NCBI GenBank assembly: GCA_002169935.2 | Contig: NHHC02000004.1 | Coordinates: 4,294 to 12,661, forward strand | Source: Candidatus Pelagibacter sp. TMED153 | Lineage (GTDB): Bacteria; Pseudomonadota; Alphaproteobacteria; Pelagibacterales; Pelagibacteraceae | Reading direction: 5' to 3' | Length of the DNA: 8,368 nt | Shown: positions 1 through 6,391 of the stretch, in pieces | How positions within the stretch are numbered: position 1 is the first letter of the stretch | Layout of the letters: every line of letters begins with the position of its first letter | Position numbers and translations under genes: made by a program | The notes under the pieces: generated by a model | The model's input: the letters and a program-made list of their open reading frames with translations, nothing else | What the model was told of the DNA's origin: nothing | Database searches by the model: none

Positions 1-2770
1 TATCAAATCCCATGACCTCACCTGTGGATTTCATCTCTGGTCCTAGTAAAAGGTCACTATTTGGAAATTTATTAAAAGGAAAGACTGCTTCTTTGACTGC
101 AAACATTTTCTTAGTTTTACTTTTTAAATTAAATTTAGATAATTTTTCCCCGGCCATTACTCTAGAAGCAATTTTAGCTAGAGGAAGATTTTTTGATTTA
201 GATACAAATGGAACTGTTCTACTAGCTCTAGGATTAACTTCAATTACAAAAATTTCATCTTTTTTAATTGCAAACTGAACATTCATAAAACCTTTTACTC
301 TTAAAGCTAGAGCTAGTATTTTTGTTTGTTTCTCTATCTCTTTTATTAAAAAGGGCTTAATAGAAACTGGAGGCAAACTACAAGCCGAGTCTCCCGAATG
401 AATGCCTGCTTCCTCTATATGTTGCATAATGCCAGCGACAAAAACTTGTTTACCATCTGATATTGCATCCACATCAACTTCCATAGCATTATCTATAAAC
501 TTATCTATTAAAATTGGATTTTTTTCCGCGGCTTTAAATGCTTCTAGAACGAAATTTTTTAATTGTTTTTTTTCATGAACAATTTCCATTGCTCTTCCAC
601 CTAACACGTATGACGGCCTGACCATTAAAGGTAATCCAATTTTGTCTGCTATCTTTAAGGCTTGAGGAAAAGTTTTCGCTATACCGCTTTCTGCTTGTTT
701 TAATCTTAATCTATTTAAAAGGTTTCTGAATCTATCTCTGTCTTCAGCTAAATCTATAGATGTGTATTGTGTCCCTAGTATTGGAAGTTTATTTTCGTAT
801 AAAAATTTTGCTAATCTTATTGGAGTTTGACCTCCGAACTGAGCAATAATTCCAATTAAATTACCATTTGTTTTCTCTTTTTTGATAATATTAAAAACAA
901 ATTCTTCTTTTAATGGCTCAAAATACAATCTATCACTTGTGTCGTAATCTGTAGAAACTGTCTCTGGATTACAATTTACCATGATTGTTTCAAATCCAGC
1001 TTTTTTTAAAGCAAAGCTAGCTTGACAACAGCAATAATCAAATTCAATACCTTGACCAATTCTATTAGGGCCGCCACCGAGAATTATAATCTTCTTCCTA
1101 TTAGAGGGATTTGCCTCACACTCAGTATTTGCAGAAAAGTTTCTTTGATAGGTAGAATACATATAAGGAGTGAAAGATTTGAATTCTGATGCGCAGGTGT
1201 CTACTTTTTTGTATACTGGAAAAATCTTTAAACTTGATCTTTTTTTTCTTACAGTGTTTTCTGATATATTTGTTAGTTCAGATAATTTTTTATCTGAGAA
1301 GCCTATAGATTTTATATAATTAAATTCATTATATGTTTTTGGTAGCCCATATTTTTTAATTTTATTTTCATTTTCTATAATATCCTTAATTTGATTCAAG
1401 AACCAAGGATCAATTTTTGAAAATTTTTGTATCTTTTTAATATTTATCTTTTTTCTAAAAGCTTCCCCAACTAGTAAGATCTTATTTGGTATATTTTCTT
1501 TAAGCTTTTTTTCAATTTGTTTAACTTTTAAATTGAAAATTTTGTCTACTCCTGAAAACCCTGTTTCAAGAGATACCAAAGCTTTTTGAAGCGACTCTTT
1601 GAAATTTCTTCCTATTGCCATTGCTTCACCCACTGATTTCATCGAAGTACCTAAAACAGGGTTCGAAGCAGAAAATTTTTCAAATGTAAACCTCGGAATT
1701 TTGGTCACTACATAGTCAATAGAAGGCTCGAATGAAGCGGGAGTCACCTTTGTTATTTCATTTTTTAATTCGTCTAAAGTATAGCCTATAGCAAGTTTTG
1801 CGGCGACTTTAGCGATTGGAAAGCCAGTCGCTTTTGAGGCTAAAGCAGAAGATCTCGATACTCTAGGATTCATTTCTATGATGACCATTCTTCCATTTTT
1901 TGGATTTATTGCGAATTGCACATTTGAGCCTCCTGTTTCCACTCCTATTTTTCTTAAGCAAGCTATCGAAGCATTTCTCATCACCTGGTATTCTTTGTCA
2001 GTTAGAGTTAATGCAGGAGCAATTGTCACCGAGTCTCCTGTGTGAATTCCCATAGGGTCAACATTTTCAATGGAACAAATAATTATGCAGTTATCTTTTT
2101 TATCTCTTACAACTTCCATCTCAAATTCTTTCCATCCCTCTAAACATTCTTCAACTAATACTTGGTTTACAGGAGACTCATGAAGACCACTCTTGATAAT
2201 CTTAAAGAAGTCTTTTTTATTCTTTGCTATACCTCCTCCAAGACCTCCAAGTGTATAAGCAGGCCTTATTATCGCTGGAAGACCAATTTGTTTCAAAACT
2301 TTAGAAGCATGCTTGAAATTATTTACAATTTTTGATTTAGGTAAGTCCAAACCGATATCGAGCATATTTTTTCTAAATTTTTTTCTATCCTCTGCATTGG
2401 AAATAGCTTTGGAATTAGCTCCTATAAGTTCAATTTTATATTTTTTCAGAATACCTTTTTTTTCAGCTTCCATAGCTAGATTTAAAGCAGTTTGACCACC
2501 CATAGTTGGAAGAATGGCATTAGGTTTTTCTTTAATTAAAATTTTTTCTAGAACCCCTAGGGTAATAGGTTCAATATAAGTTTTATCAGCAACATCTGGA
2601 TCAGTCATAATTGTTGCTGGATTTGAATTGATTAAAATAACTTTATAGCCTTCATCTTTTAAAGCTTTACATGCTTGAGTACCCGAATAATCAAATTCAC
2701 ATGCTTGACCAATTATAATTGGTCCTGCACCAACAACTAATATCTTTTTAATGTCTTTTCTTTTTGGCAT
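1..2770 (-). CDS. carB: Carbamoyl-phosphate synthase large subunit (partial, C-terminus outside window)
   Basis: CarB takes ammonia delivered by CarA, plus bicarbonate and two ATP, and makes carbamoyl phosphate for pyrimidine and arginine synthesis in the cytoplasm. The reading frame is open from the ATG at 2770 to the window edge, giving 923 codons without a stop; E. coli CarB has 1073 residues, so about 150 are missing. It begins [17 protein letters not shown]. The first ATP-grasp half has R169 in [10 protein letters not shown], and Q285, E299 and N301 in [15 protein letters not shown], at the same numbers as E. coli. The linker contains IDPWFLNQI. The second half has [17 protein letters not shown] (about 565-581), R718 in VRPSYVLGG, and Q832, E844 and N846 in [12 protein letters not shown]. 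The visible end reads [12 protein letters not shown], just before the MGS-like allosteric domain, so effector binding cannot be judged. The start overlaps the end of carA by 23 bp, and no Shine-Dalgarno is evident, so coupling to carA translation is likely. Confidence 0.98.
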   Translation of the reverse strand, partial: MPKRKDIKKILVVGAGPIIIGQACEFDYSGTQACKALKDEGYKVILINSNPATIMTDPDVADKTYIEPITLGVLEKILIKEKPNAILPTMGGQTALNLAMEAEKKGILKKYKIELIGANSKAISNAEDRKKFRKNMLDIGLDLPKSKIVNNFKHASKVLKQIGLPAIIRPAYTLGGLGGGIAKNKKDFFKIIKSGLHESPVNQVLVEECLEGWKEFEMEVVRDKKDNCIIICSIENVDPMGIHTGDSVTIAPALTLTDKEYQVMRNASIACLRKIGVETGGSNVQFAINPKNGRMVIIEMNPRVSRSSALASKATGFPIAKVAAKLAIGYTLDELKNEITKVTPASFEPSIDYVVTKIPRFTFEKFSASNPVLGTSMKSVGEAMAIGRNFKESLQKALVSLETGFSGVDKIFNLKVKQIEKKLKENIPNKILLVGEAFRKKINIKKIQKFSKIDPWFLNQIKDIIENENKIKKYGLPKTYNEFNYIKSIGFSDKKLSELTNISENTVRKKRSSLKIFPVYKKVDTCASEFKSFTPYMYSTYQRNFSANTECEANPSNRKKIIILGGGPNRIGQGIEFDYCCCQASFALKKAGFETIMVNCNPETVSTDYDTSDRLYFEPLKEEFVFNIIKKEKTNGNLIGIIAQFGGQTPIRLAKFLYENKLPILGTQYTSIDLAEDRDRFRNLLNRLRLKQAESGIAKTFPQALKIADKIGLPLMVRPSYVLGGRAMEIVHEKKQLKNFVLEAFKAAEKNPILIDKFIDNAMEVDVDAISDGKQVFVAGIMQHIEEAGIHSGDSACSLPPVSIKPFLIKEIEKQTKILALALRVKGFMNVQFAIKKDEIFVIEVNPRASRTVPFVSKSKNLPLAKIASRVMAGEKLSKFNLKSKTKKMFAVKEAVFPFNKFPNSDLLLGPEMKSTGEVMGFD
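2707..2724. repeat. Perfect 18-bp palindrome inside carB
   Basis: GACCAATTATAATTGGTC is its own reverse complement with no spacer. It lies in the 5' part of carB, over codons for the conserved GPIIIGQ nucleotide-binding loop. The codon pattern for G-P-I-x-I-G is partly symmetric, so it may be a by-product of coding. An operator or cruciform role is only a possibility. Confidence 0.6.
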
Positions 2771-3956
2771 TTTTTTTCATACTAGTTATGAATTCTTCAA
2801 ATAAATAAACACTATCTTGTGGTCCCGGGTTAGACTCTGGATGATATTGAACAGAAAAAACTGGTTTAGATTTAAGTTTAATTCCTTCTATACTATTATC
2901 AAAAAGAGATAGATGGGTAATTTGAATATTTCTTGGTAAACTTTGTTTAATTATCTCAAAACCATGGTTTTGACTGGTTATCTCTACATTACCTTTAATT
3001 AAATTTTTAACAGGATGGTTAGCGCCTCTATGACCTAAATTCATCTTTTTTGTTTTAGCTCCTAAAGCTAGGCCAAGCAATTGATGTCCTAAACAAATTC
3101 CGAATACAGGTAAATTTTTTTTTATAAAATCTTTTATTATTGGTATAGCATATCTTCCAGTAGCAGCAGGATCACCTGGACCATTTGATAAAAAAATACC
3201 ATTAGGTTTTAATTTTAAAATATCATTAGCGCTTGTTTTGCAAGAGACTATTGTAACTTTACAATTAAAATCTGAAAAATATCTTAAAATATTTTTTTTA
3301 ATACCATAATCAATGGCTATAACATGTAATGATTTTCTTTTATTCTTCACGAAACCTTTTTCTTTTTTCCAAGTTTTAAAGTCTTGCCAAACATAATTTT
3401 TTTTAGTCGTAACCTTTTTTGCTAAATCTAAATTTTTTAGACCACTCCATTTTTGGGTTGTTTGAATAAGCTTTTGAATATTAAATTTCCCTTTTTTCAA
3501 AAAAGATATCGTTCCTTTAGGTGCTCCCTTATCTCTAATAAAATTTGTTAAGTTTCTAGTATCAAGACCTGTTATTCCAACTATTTTATTATTCTTTAGC
3601 CATTGATCTAAATGCTTTAAAGATCTGTAATTAGATGGTTCTGTAATTTCAGTATTAATTATCACTCCTTTTGTCCAAATTTTATCAGACTCATGATCTT
3701 CTTTATTAGAACCTACATTTCCAACATGAGGGAAAGTAAAATTAATAATTTGCTCAGCGTAAGAAGGATCAGAAATTATTTCTTGATAACCTGTGATAGA
3801 TGTGTTGAAACAAACTTCTCCTGTCGCTGTTCCTTGGTAACCCAAACCAAGGCCTTTAAAAAATTTACCGTTTTGAAGAACTAAAATAGCGTTAGAATAG
3901 ATCTTTTGAAGATTTTTATTAGATGTTATATTTTGACTAATTTGTTTCAAATACAA
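2748..3956 (-). CDS. carA: Carbamoyl-phosphate synthase small (glutaminase) subunit
   Basis: CarA hydrolyses glutamine and channels the ammonia to CarB. The 402-residue product has an N-terminal CPSase small-chain domain (about 24-165, with [21 protein letters not shown] and FPHVGNVG) and a C-terminal class I glutamine amidotransferase domain (about 210-392). The GATase motifs are SNGPGDP at 257-263, GICLGHQ with nucleophile C288, HRGANHPV at 309-316, and QYHPE with H372 and E374. All three catalytic residues sit 19 positions later than E. coli C269/H353/E355, so the core is colinear and the N-terminus is extended by about 19 residues. The reported start is TTG at 3956. Another in-frame TTG lies at 3950, two codons downstream, with GAG at a better spacing. 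No in-frame ATG precedes the conserved core, so a non-ATG start seems real. The gene is cotranscribed with carB and has its own promoter at 3999-4027. Confidence 0.97.
   Translation of the reverse strand: MYLKQISQNITSNKNLQKIYSNAILVLQNGKFFKGLGLGYQGTATGEVCFNTSITGYQEIISDPSYAEQIINFTFPHVGNVGSNKEDHESDKIWTKGVIINTEITEPSNYRSLKHLDQWLKNNKIVGITGLDTRNLTNFIRDKGAPKGTISFLKKGKFNIQKLIQTTQKWSGLKNLDLAKKVTTKKNYVWQDFKTWKKEKGFVKNKRKSLHVIAIDYGIKKNILRYFSDFNCKVTIVSCKTSANDILKLKPNGIFLSNGPGDPAATGRYAIPIIKDFIKKNLPVFGICLGHQLLGLALGAKTKKMNLGHRGANHPVKNLIKGNVEITSQNHGFEIIKQSLPRNIQITHLSLFDNSIEGIKLKSKPVFSVQYHPESNPGPQDSVYLFEEFITSMKKNAKKKRH
2770..2777 (-). other. A8 homopolymer at the carB start codon within carA
   Basis: On the coding strand eight A residues end at the A of the carB ATG, while carA is still being read through the run (codons for M393-K-K-N). 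Loss of one A in the transcript would put carA in frame with carB, giving CarA residues to about 395 followed by MPKRKD. The tract is visible directly. Slippage and fusion are inference only. Confidence 0.4.
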
Positions 3957-3959
3957 CTC

Positions 3960-3982
3960 ATAAGTTAAAGTAAAAAACTTAT
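3960..3982. repeat. Inverted repeat in carA leader (7-bp arms, 9-bp spacer)
   Basis: ATAAGTT (3960-3966) and AACTTAT (3976-3982) are exact reverse complements separated by 9 bp. The element lies between the predicted carA transcription start (about 3992) and the carA start codons (3956 or 3950). It could be an operator for a dimeric regulator, or a weak AU-rich hairpin next to the initiation region. Each arm has only one G-C pair, so a stable RNA stem is doubtful. Confidence 0.5.
3965..3976 (+). repeat. 12-bp direct repeat, copy 1
   Basis: TTAAAGTAAAAA occurs here and identically at 4061-4072, 96 bp apart start to start. The copies bracket the paired divergent promoters, this one on the carA side. 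It overlaps the inverted repeat at 3960-3982. Confidence 0.5.
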
Positions 3983-3992
3983 AAACATAATT

Positions 3993-4021
3993 TTGCGAAA
4001 CATATGAAATAGAAATATAAT
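3993..4021 (+). promoter_or_regulatory. yqeY-dnaG-rpoD promoter (sigma70-type)
   Basis: On the plus strand, -35 TTGCGA (3993-3998) is followed after exactly 17 bp by a perfect -10 TATAAT (4016-4021). The predicted start is near 4028, giving a leader of about 54 nt before yqeY. It is the only strong promoter seen upstream of yqeY and dnaG, so it probably drives the whole plus-strand cluster. It fully overlaps the carAB promoter on the other strand. Confidence 0.65.
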
Positions 4022-4027
4022 CGTCAA
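3999..4027 (-). promoter_or_regulatory. carAB promoter (sigma70-type)
   Basis: On the minus strand, -35 TTGACG (4027-4022) is followed after 17 bp by -10 TATGTT (4004-3999), matching the consensus at 5 of 6 and 4 of 6 positions. Transcription would start near 3992, leaving a leader of about 36 nt before the TTG at 3956. That is too short for an attenuator of the usual kind. Its two boxes abut those of the opposing yqeY promoter. Confidence 0.65.
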
Positions 4028-4060
4028 GAAAGTTCTTTTTATTTTATATAAGAATTGTGA

Positions 4061-4072
4061 TTAAAGTAAAAA
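4061..4072 (+). repeat. 12-bp direct repeat, copy 2
   Basis: This is the second identical TTAAAGTAAAAA, lying 10 to 21 bp before the yqeY ATG. The sequence continues with another AAGTAAA, so this side has a short tandem of that unit. No Shine-Dalgarno is visible here. A role as a regulator site is inferred only from position and identity. Confidence 0.5.
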
Positions 4073-4081
4073 GTAAAATTT

Positions 4082-4537
4082 ATGTCCTTAAAAAATCAAA
4101 TAGAAGAAAAGCTGAATCAGGCTCTTAAAGCAAAAGATAAAAATACTTACCCAACATTGAGACTAATAGTCTCTGCTATTAAAGATGCCGAAATAGCCAA
4201 TAGATCAAAAGGAAAAAATGATATTTCAGATAGCGACATAACTACGATATTGAAAAAAATGATAAAGCAAAGAAACGAATCTTGTGAGGTATATAAAAAA
4301 GCTGGAAGAACAGAGCTGCTAGATAGCGAAACTAAAGAAATAAATATTATAAATATTTTTCTTCCGAAACAATTAAACGATGAAGAGACCAAAAAAATTT
4401 GTGAAGAAGCAATTAAATCTGTAGGAGCAACTTCTATGAAAGATATGGGTAAAGTTATGAGTGTGCTTAAGTCTAAGCATGCTGACACATTAGACTTTTC
4501 TAAAGTAAGCTTAATAATAAAAGGGCTATTAAAATAA
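4082..4537 (+). CDS. yqeY: GatB/YqeY domain protein
   Basis: This is a small stand-alone protein of the GatB/YqeY family (151 residues, usual size about 150). It is all helical by composition and related to the C-terminal tRNA-binding tail of the amidotransferase subunit GatB. The molecular role of the stand-alone form is not established; tRNA-related binding is a family-based inference. Recognisable features are an N-terminal helix, MSLKNQIEEKLNQALKAKD, then TLRLIVSAIKDAEI (about 25-38), the signature KQRNESCEVYKKAGR with LLDSETKEI and FLPKQL (about 62-97), and a C-terminal SMKDMGKVMSVLK with DFSKVSLIIKGLL. There is no signal peptide or membrane segment, so it is cytoplasmic. It is the first gene of the plus-strand cluster. 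Its stop overlaps the dnaG start (TAATG), which points to translational coupling. The ATG start fits the family N-terminus, and no clear Shine-Dalgarno precedes it. Confidence 0.93.
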   Translation: MSLKNQIEEKLNQALKAKDKNTYPTLRLIVSAIKDAEIANRSKGKNDISDSDITTILKKMIKQRNESCEVYKKAGRTELLDSETKEINIINIFLPKQLNDEETKKICEEAIKSVGATSMKDMGKVMSVLKSKHADTLDFSKVSLIIKGLLK

Positions 4538-6330
4538 TGATGAAATATCCTAAAGAATACTTGGATGAAATAAAATTAAGACTTAAAGTTTCGCAAGTTG
4601 TAGGCAAGTCAGTTCAATTAAAAAAAAGAGGAAAAGAATTTATAGGACTTTCACCATTTAAAAATGAAAAGAGTCCTTCTTTTACAGTAAACGATGAAAA
4701 AGAATTTTATCACTGTTTTAGCAGTGGTGAACATGGAAATATTTTTGATTTTTTAATGAAGACCAAATCCATTGGTTTTGGAGAAGCTGTCAAAACATTA
4801 GCAGCAGAAGCTGGAATGCAACCTTATAGATTCTCTAATTTTGATAAAAAAAAAGATTTAAGATTTCAAAATTACAAAAACATTTACAAAGAATATTTAA
4901 ATTATTTCAATAAAGAATTATTTAACCCAAATAACAAAGAAGCAATAGATTACCTTAATAAAAGAGGATTAAATAATAATATTATTGATGAGTTTAAATT
5001 AGGCTATGTGCCATGGAAAAATAATTTTTATGAAAAATTATTAGAAAAATTTTCTGAAGAAGACATAAACTTAACGGGCTTATACTACAAACATGATAAA
5101 AGTGGAAAATACATAGACAGGTTTAACTCTAGGATAATTTTTCCTGTAAACAATATAAATGGAGATGCGGTAGCTTTTGGAGGAAGAATAATAAAACAAA
5201 GCAAACTAGCAAAGTACATAAATTCACCAGAAACTGAATTTTATAAAAAAGGCAGTATGATTTTTAATTTAGATAAAGCTAAATCTTGTCGATCTGAAAC
5301 TAAAGAAGTTATTATTGTTGAAGGCTACATGGATGTAGTGAGTGTTTACTCTGCAGGAATAAAAAATGTTGTTGCAAACTCTGGAACAGCATTAACAGAT
5401 AGACAAATTAATATAATTTGGAAATTTTTTTCAAGTCCAATTATATGTTTAGACGGTGATCAGAGTGGTCAAAATGCAGCCTTAAGAATTGCAGAAAAAT
5501 TTTTTCCACTGATTAACGAAGAAAATAAAGTTTATTTTTCTGTTATGCCTGAGGGAAACGATCCTGATGATTATATAAAAAAAAATGGTAAAGAAAATTT
5601 CTTATCGTTTTTGAAGGATAAGCAAATAATTCAATCTTATATATGGAATTATCATTTAAAAAAAATAGATAGAAACAATCCCTTTGAAGTGTCTAGATTT
5701 GAAAAAGAGATAAAAAGATTATCCTATTCAATTCAAGATGAAACTCTTAAAAAATATGTTCTTGAAGATTTTTTAGAAAAGATTAAAAGGCTTACCCCAA
5801 ATCAAAATAGCAAACTGTCTTATCGACGTTTTGAAAAATATAGTAAAAATCAGAATTATAAGATATTAAAAGAAACTAGAACTTTACATTTAAAAAAAAA
5901 TCATTTTTCTAAAATTCAGATTAAAGAGTTCTCTATTTTATTTATAATGATGAATTATTTAGACATAACATCTAAAAAAGCTTCAGAAATCTCGGAAATA
6001 AAATTTTTATCCGAACAGAATGAAAACTTAAAGCTTCTTATTATTTCTTTATTATTTGAAGGAAAAGATAGGGAAACAATTAAATCAAAAATTAATTTGG
6101 ATCACCAAAAATTAATTGAAGAGATACAAGAAAATTCGAGCATTCAGATAATTACAAAAGCAAAAAGTGAGGATTCTATATTAGAATTGTTAAATGAACT
6201 ATTAGCAGAAATGAAGGAGCTAGGTGATCTTAAAAAAATAGAATCTCTTGAAAAAGATTTGATTAACAATCTTGATGAAAACTCTTACTCTGAGCTTATT
6301 AAGCTAAAAAATCAACTAAATCGGGAATAA
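4537..6330 (+). CDS. dnaG: DNA primase with degenerate zinc-finger site
   Basis: DnaG makes the RNA primers for the lagging strand and acts with the replicative helicase. The product is 597 residues (E. coli 581). The N-terminal CHC2-type domain (about 1-97) aligns with GLSPFKNEKSPSFTVNDEK, YHCFSSGEHGN and FDFLMKT. The expected C-x2-H-x17-C-x2-C ligands read S39, K42, C60 and S63, so only one is left. The catalytic core has the RNAP-basic motif (RFNSRIIFPV, FGGRII, KYINSPETEFYKKG; about 195-240), a Toprim domain with VEGYMDV (E262, D266), SGTALTDRQ and DGD (D306, D308), and NDPDDYIKKNG. The C-terminal part (about 440-597) is divergent and helical, consistent with the helicase-binding domain. 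It overlaps yqeY by 1 nt. AAGGG at 4521-4525 is a possible but distant ribosome site, and a second ATG follows at 4540. The gene holds three A9 runs. Confidence 0.97.
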   Translation: MMKYPKEYLDEIKLRLKVSQVVGKSVQLKKRGKEFIGLSPFKNEKSPSFTVNDEKEFYHCFSSGEHGNIFDFLMKTKSIGFGEAVKTLAAEAGMQPYRFSNFDKKKDLRFQNYKNIYKEYLNYFNKELFNPNNKEAIDYLNKRGLNNNIIDEFKLGYVPWKNNFYEKLLEKFSEEDINLTGLYYKHDKSGKYIDRFNSRIIFPVNNINGDAVAFGGRIIKQSKLAKYINSPETEFYKKGSMIFNLDKAKSCRSETKEVIIVEGYMDVVSVYSAGIKNVVANSGTALTDRQINIIWKFFSSPIICLDGDQSGQNAALRIAEKFFPLINEENKVYFSVMPEGNDPDDYIKKNGKENFLSFLKDKQIIQSYIWNYHLKKIDRNNPFEVSRFEKEIKRLSYSIQDETLKKYVLEDFLEKIKRLTPNQNSKLSYRRFEKYSKNQNYKILKETRTLHLKKNHFSKIQIKEFSILFIMMNYLDITSKKASEISEIKFLSEQNENLKLLIISLLFEGKDRETIKSKINLDHQKLIEEIQENSSIQIITKAKSEDSILELLNELLAEMKELGDLKKIESLEKDLINNLDENSYSELIKLKNQLNRE

Positions 6331-6391
6331 AAAAAGATAGATTTTTTCAAACTAGTCATTATATATATTCCACTATTCAATTATATATTTA
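6331..6391 (+). other. dnaG-rpoD spacer, possible weak promoter
   Basis: This 61-bp spacer is almost pure A/T. TATATT at 6364-6369 could serve as a -10 box, but the -35 position holds only a T-run, so an rpoD promoter is weakly supported. ATTATATAT-like sequence occurs twice (about 6359-6367 and 6381-6389). No Shine-Dalgarno is visible before the rpoD ATG. A short A-run/T-run pair at 6331-6347 is not a convincing terminator, so read-through from dnaG is likely. Confidence 0.3.

Noticed and set aside
155..205. Mobile element, CRISPR, phage or defence genes anywhere in the window
   Set aside because: No transposase, integrase, spaced repeats or foreign-looking composition seen on either strand; all genes are core housekeeping genes.
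12..278. Plus-strand open frame of 88 codons
   Set aside because: Lies antisense within carB, which is conserved over every codon here; no family features in the plus-strand product.
2313..2495. Plus-strand open frame of 60 codons
   Set aside because: Antisense to the conserved first ATP-grasp half of carB; hydrophobic F/L/S/I composition typical of a shadow frame.
1..2770. Possible frameshift or pseudogene in carB, since no complete open frame closes inside the window
   Set aside because: Translated codon by codon: no internal stop, and all catalytic motifs are in register. It simply runs past the window edge.
3693..3884. Plus-strand open frame of 63 codons
   Set aside because: Antisense to the conserved N-terminal domain of carA.
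4147..4488. Minus-strand open frame of 113 codons
   Set aside because: Antisense to yqeY, which has clear family motifs throughout; the Leu/Ser/Ile-rich product is what the reverse of such a gene gives.
6331..6350. Intrinsic terminator after dnaG
   Set aside because: Only an A-run facing a T-run with no G-C pairs; too weak to call.
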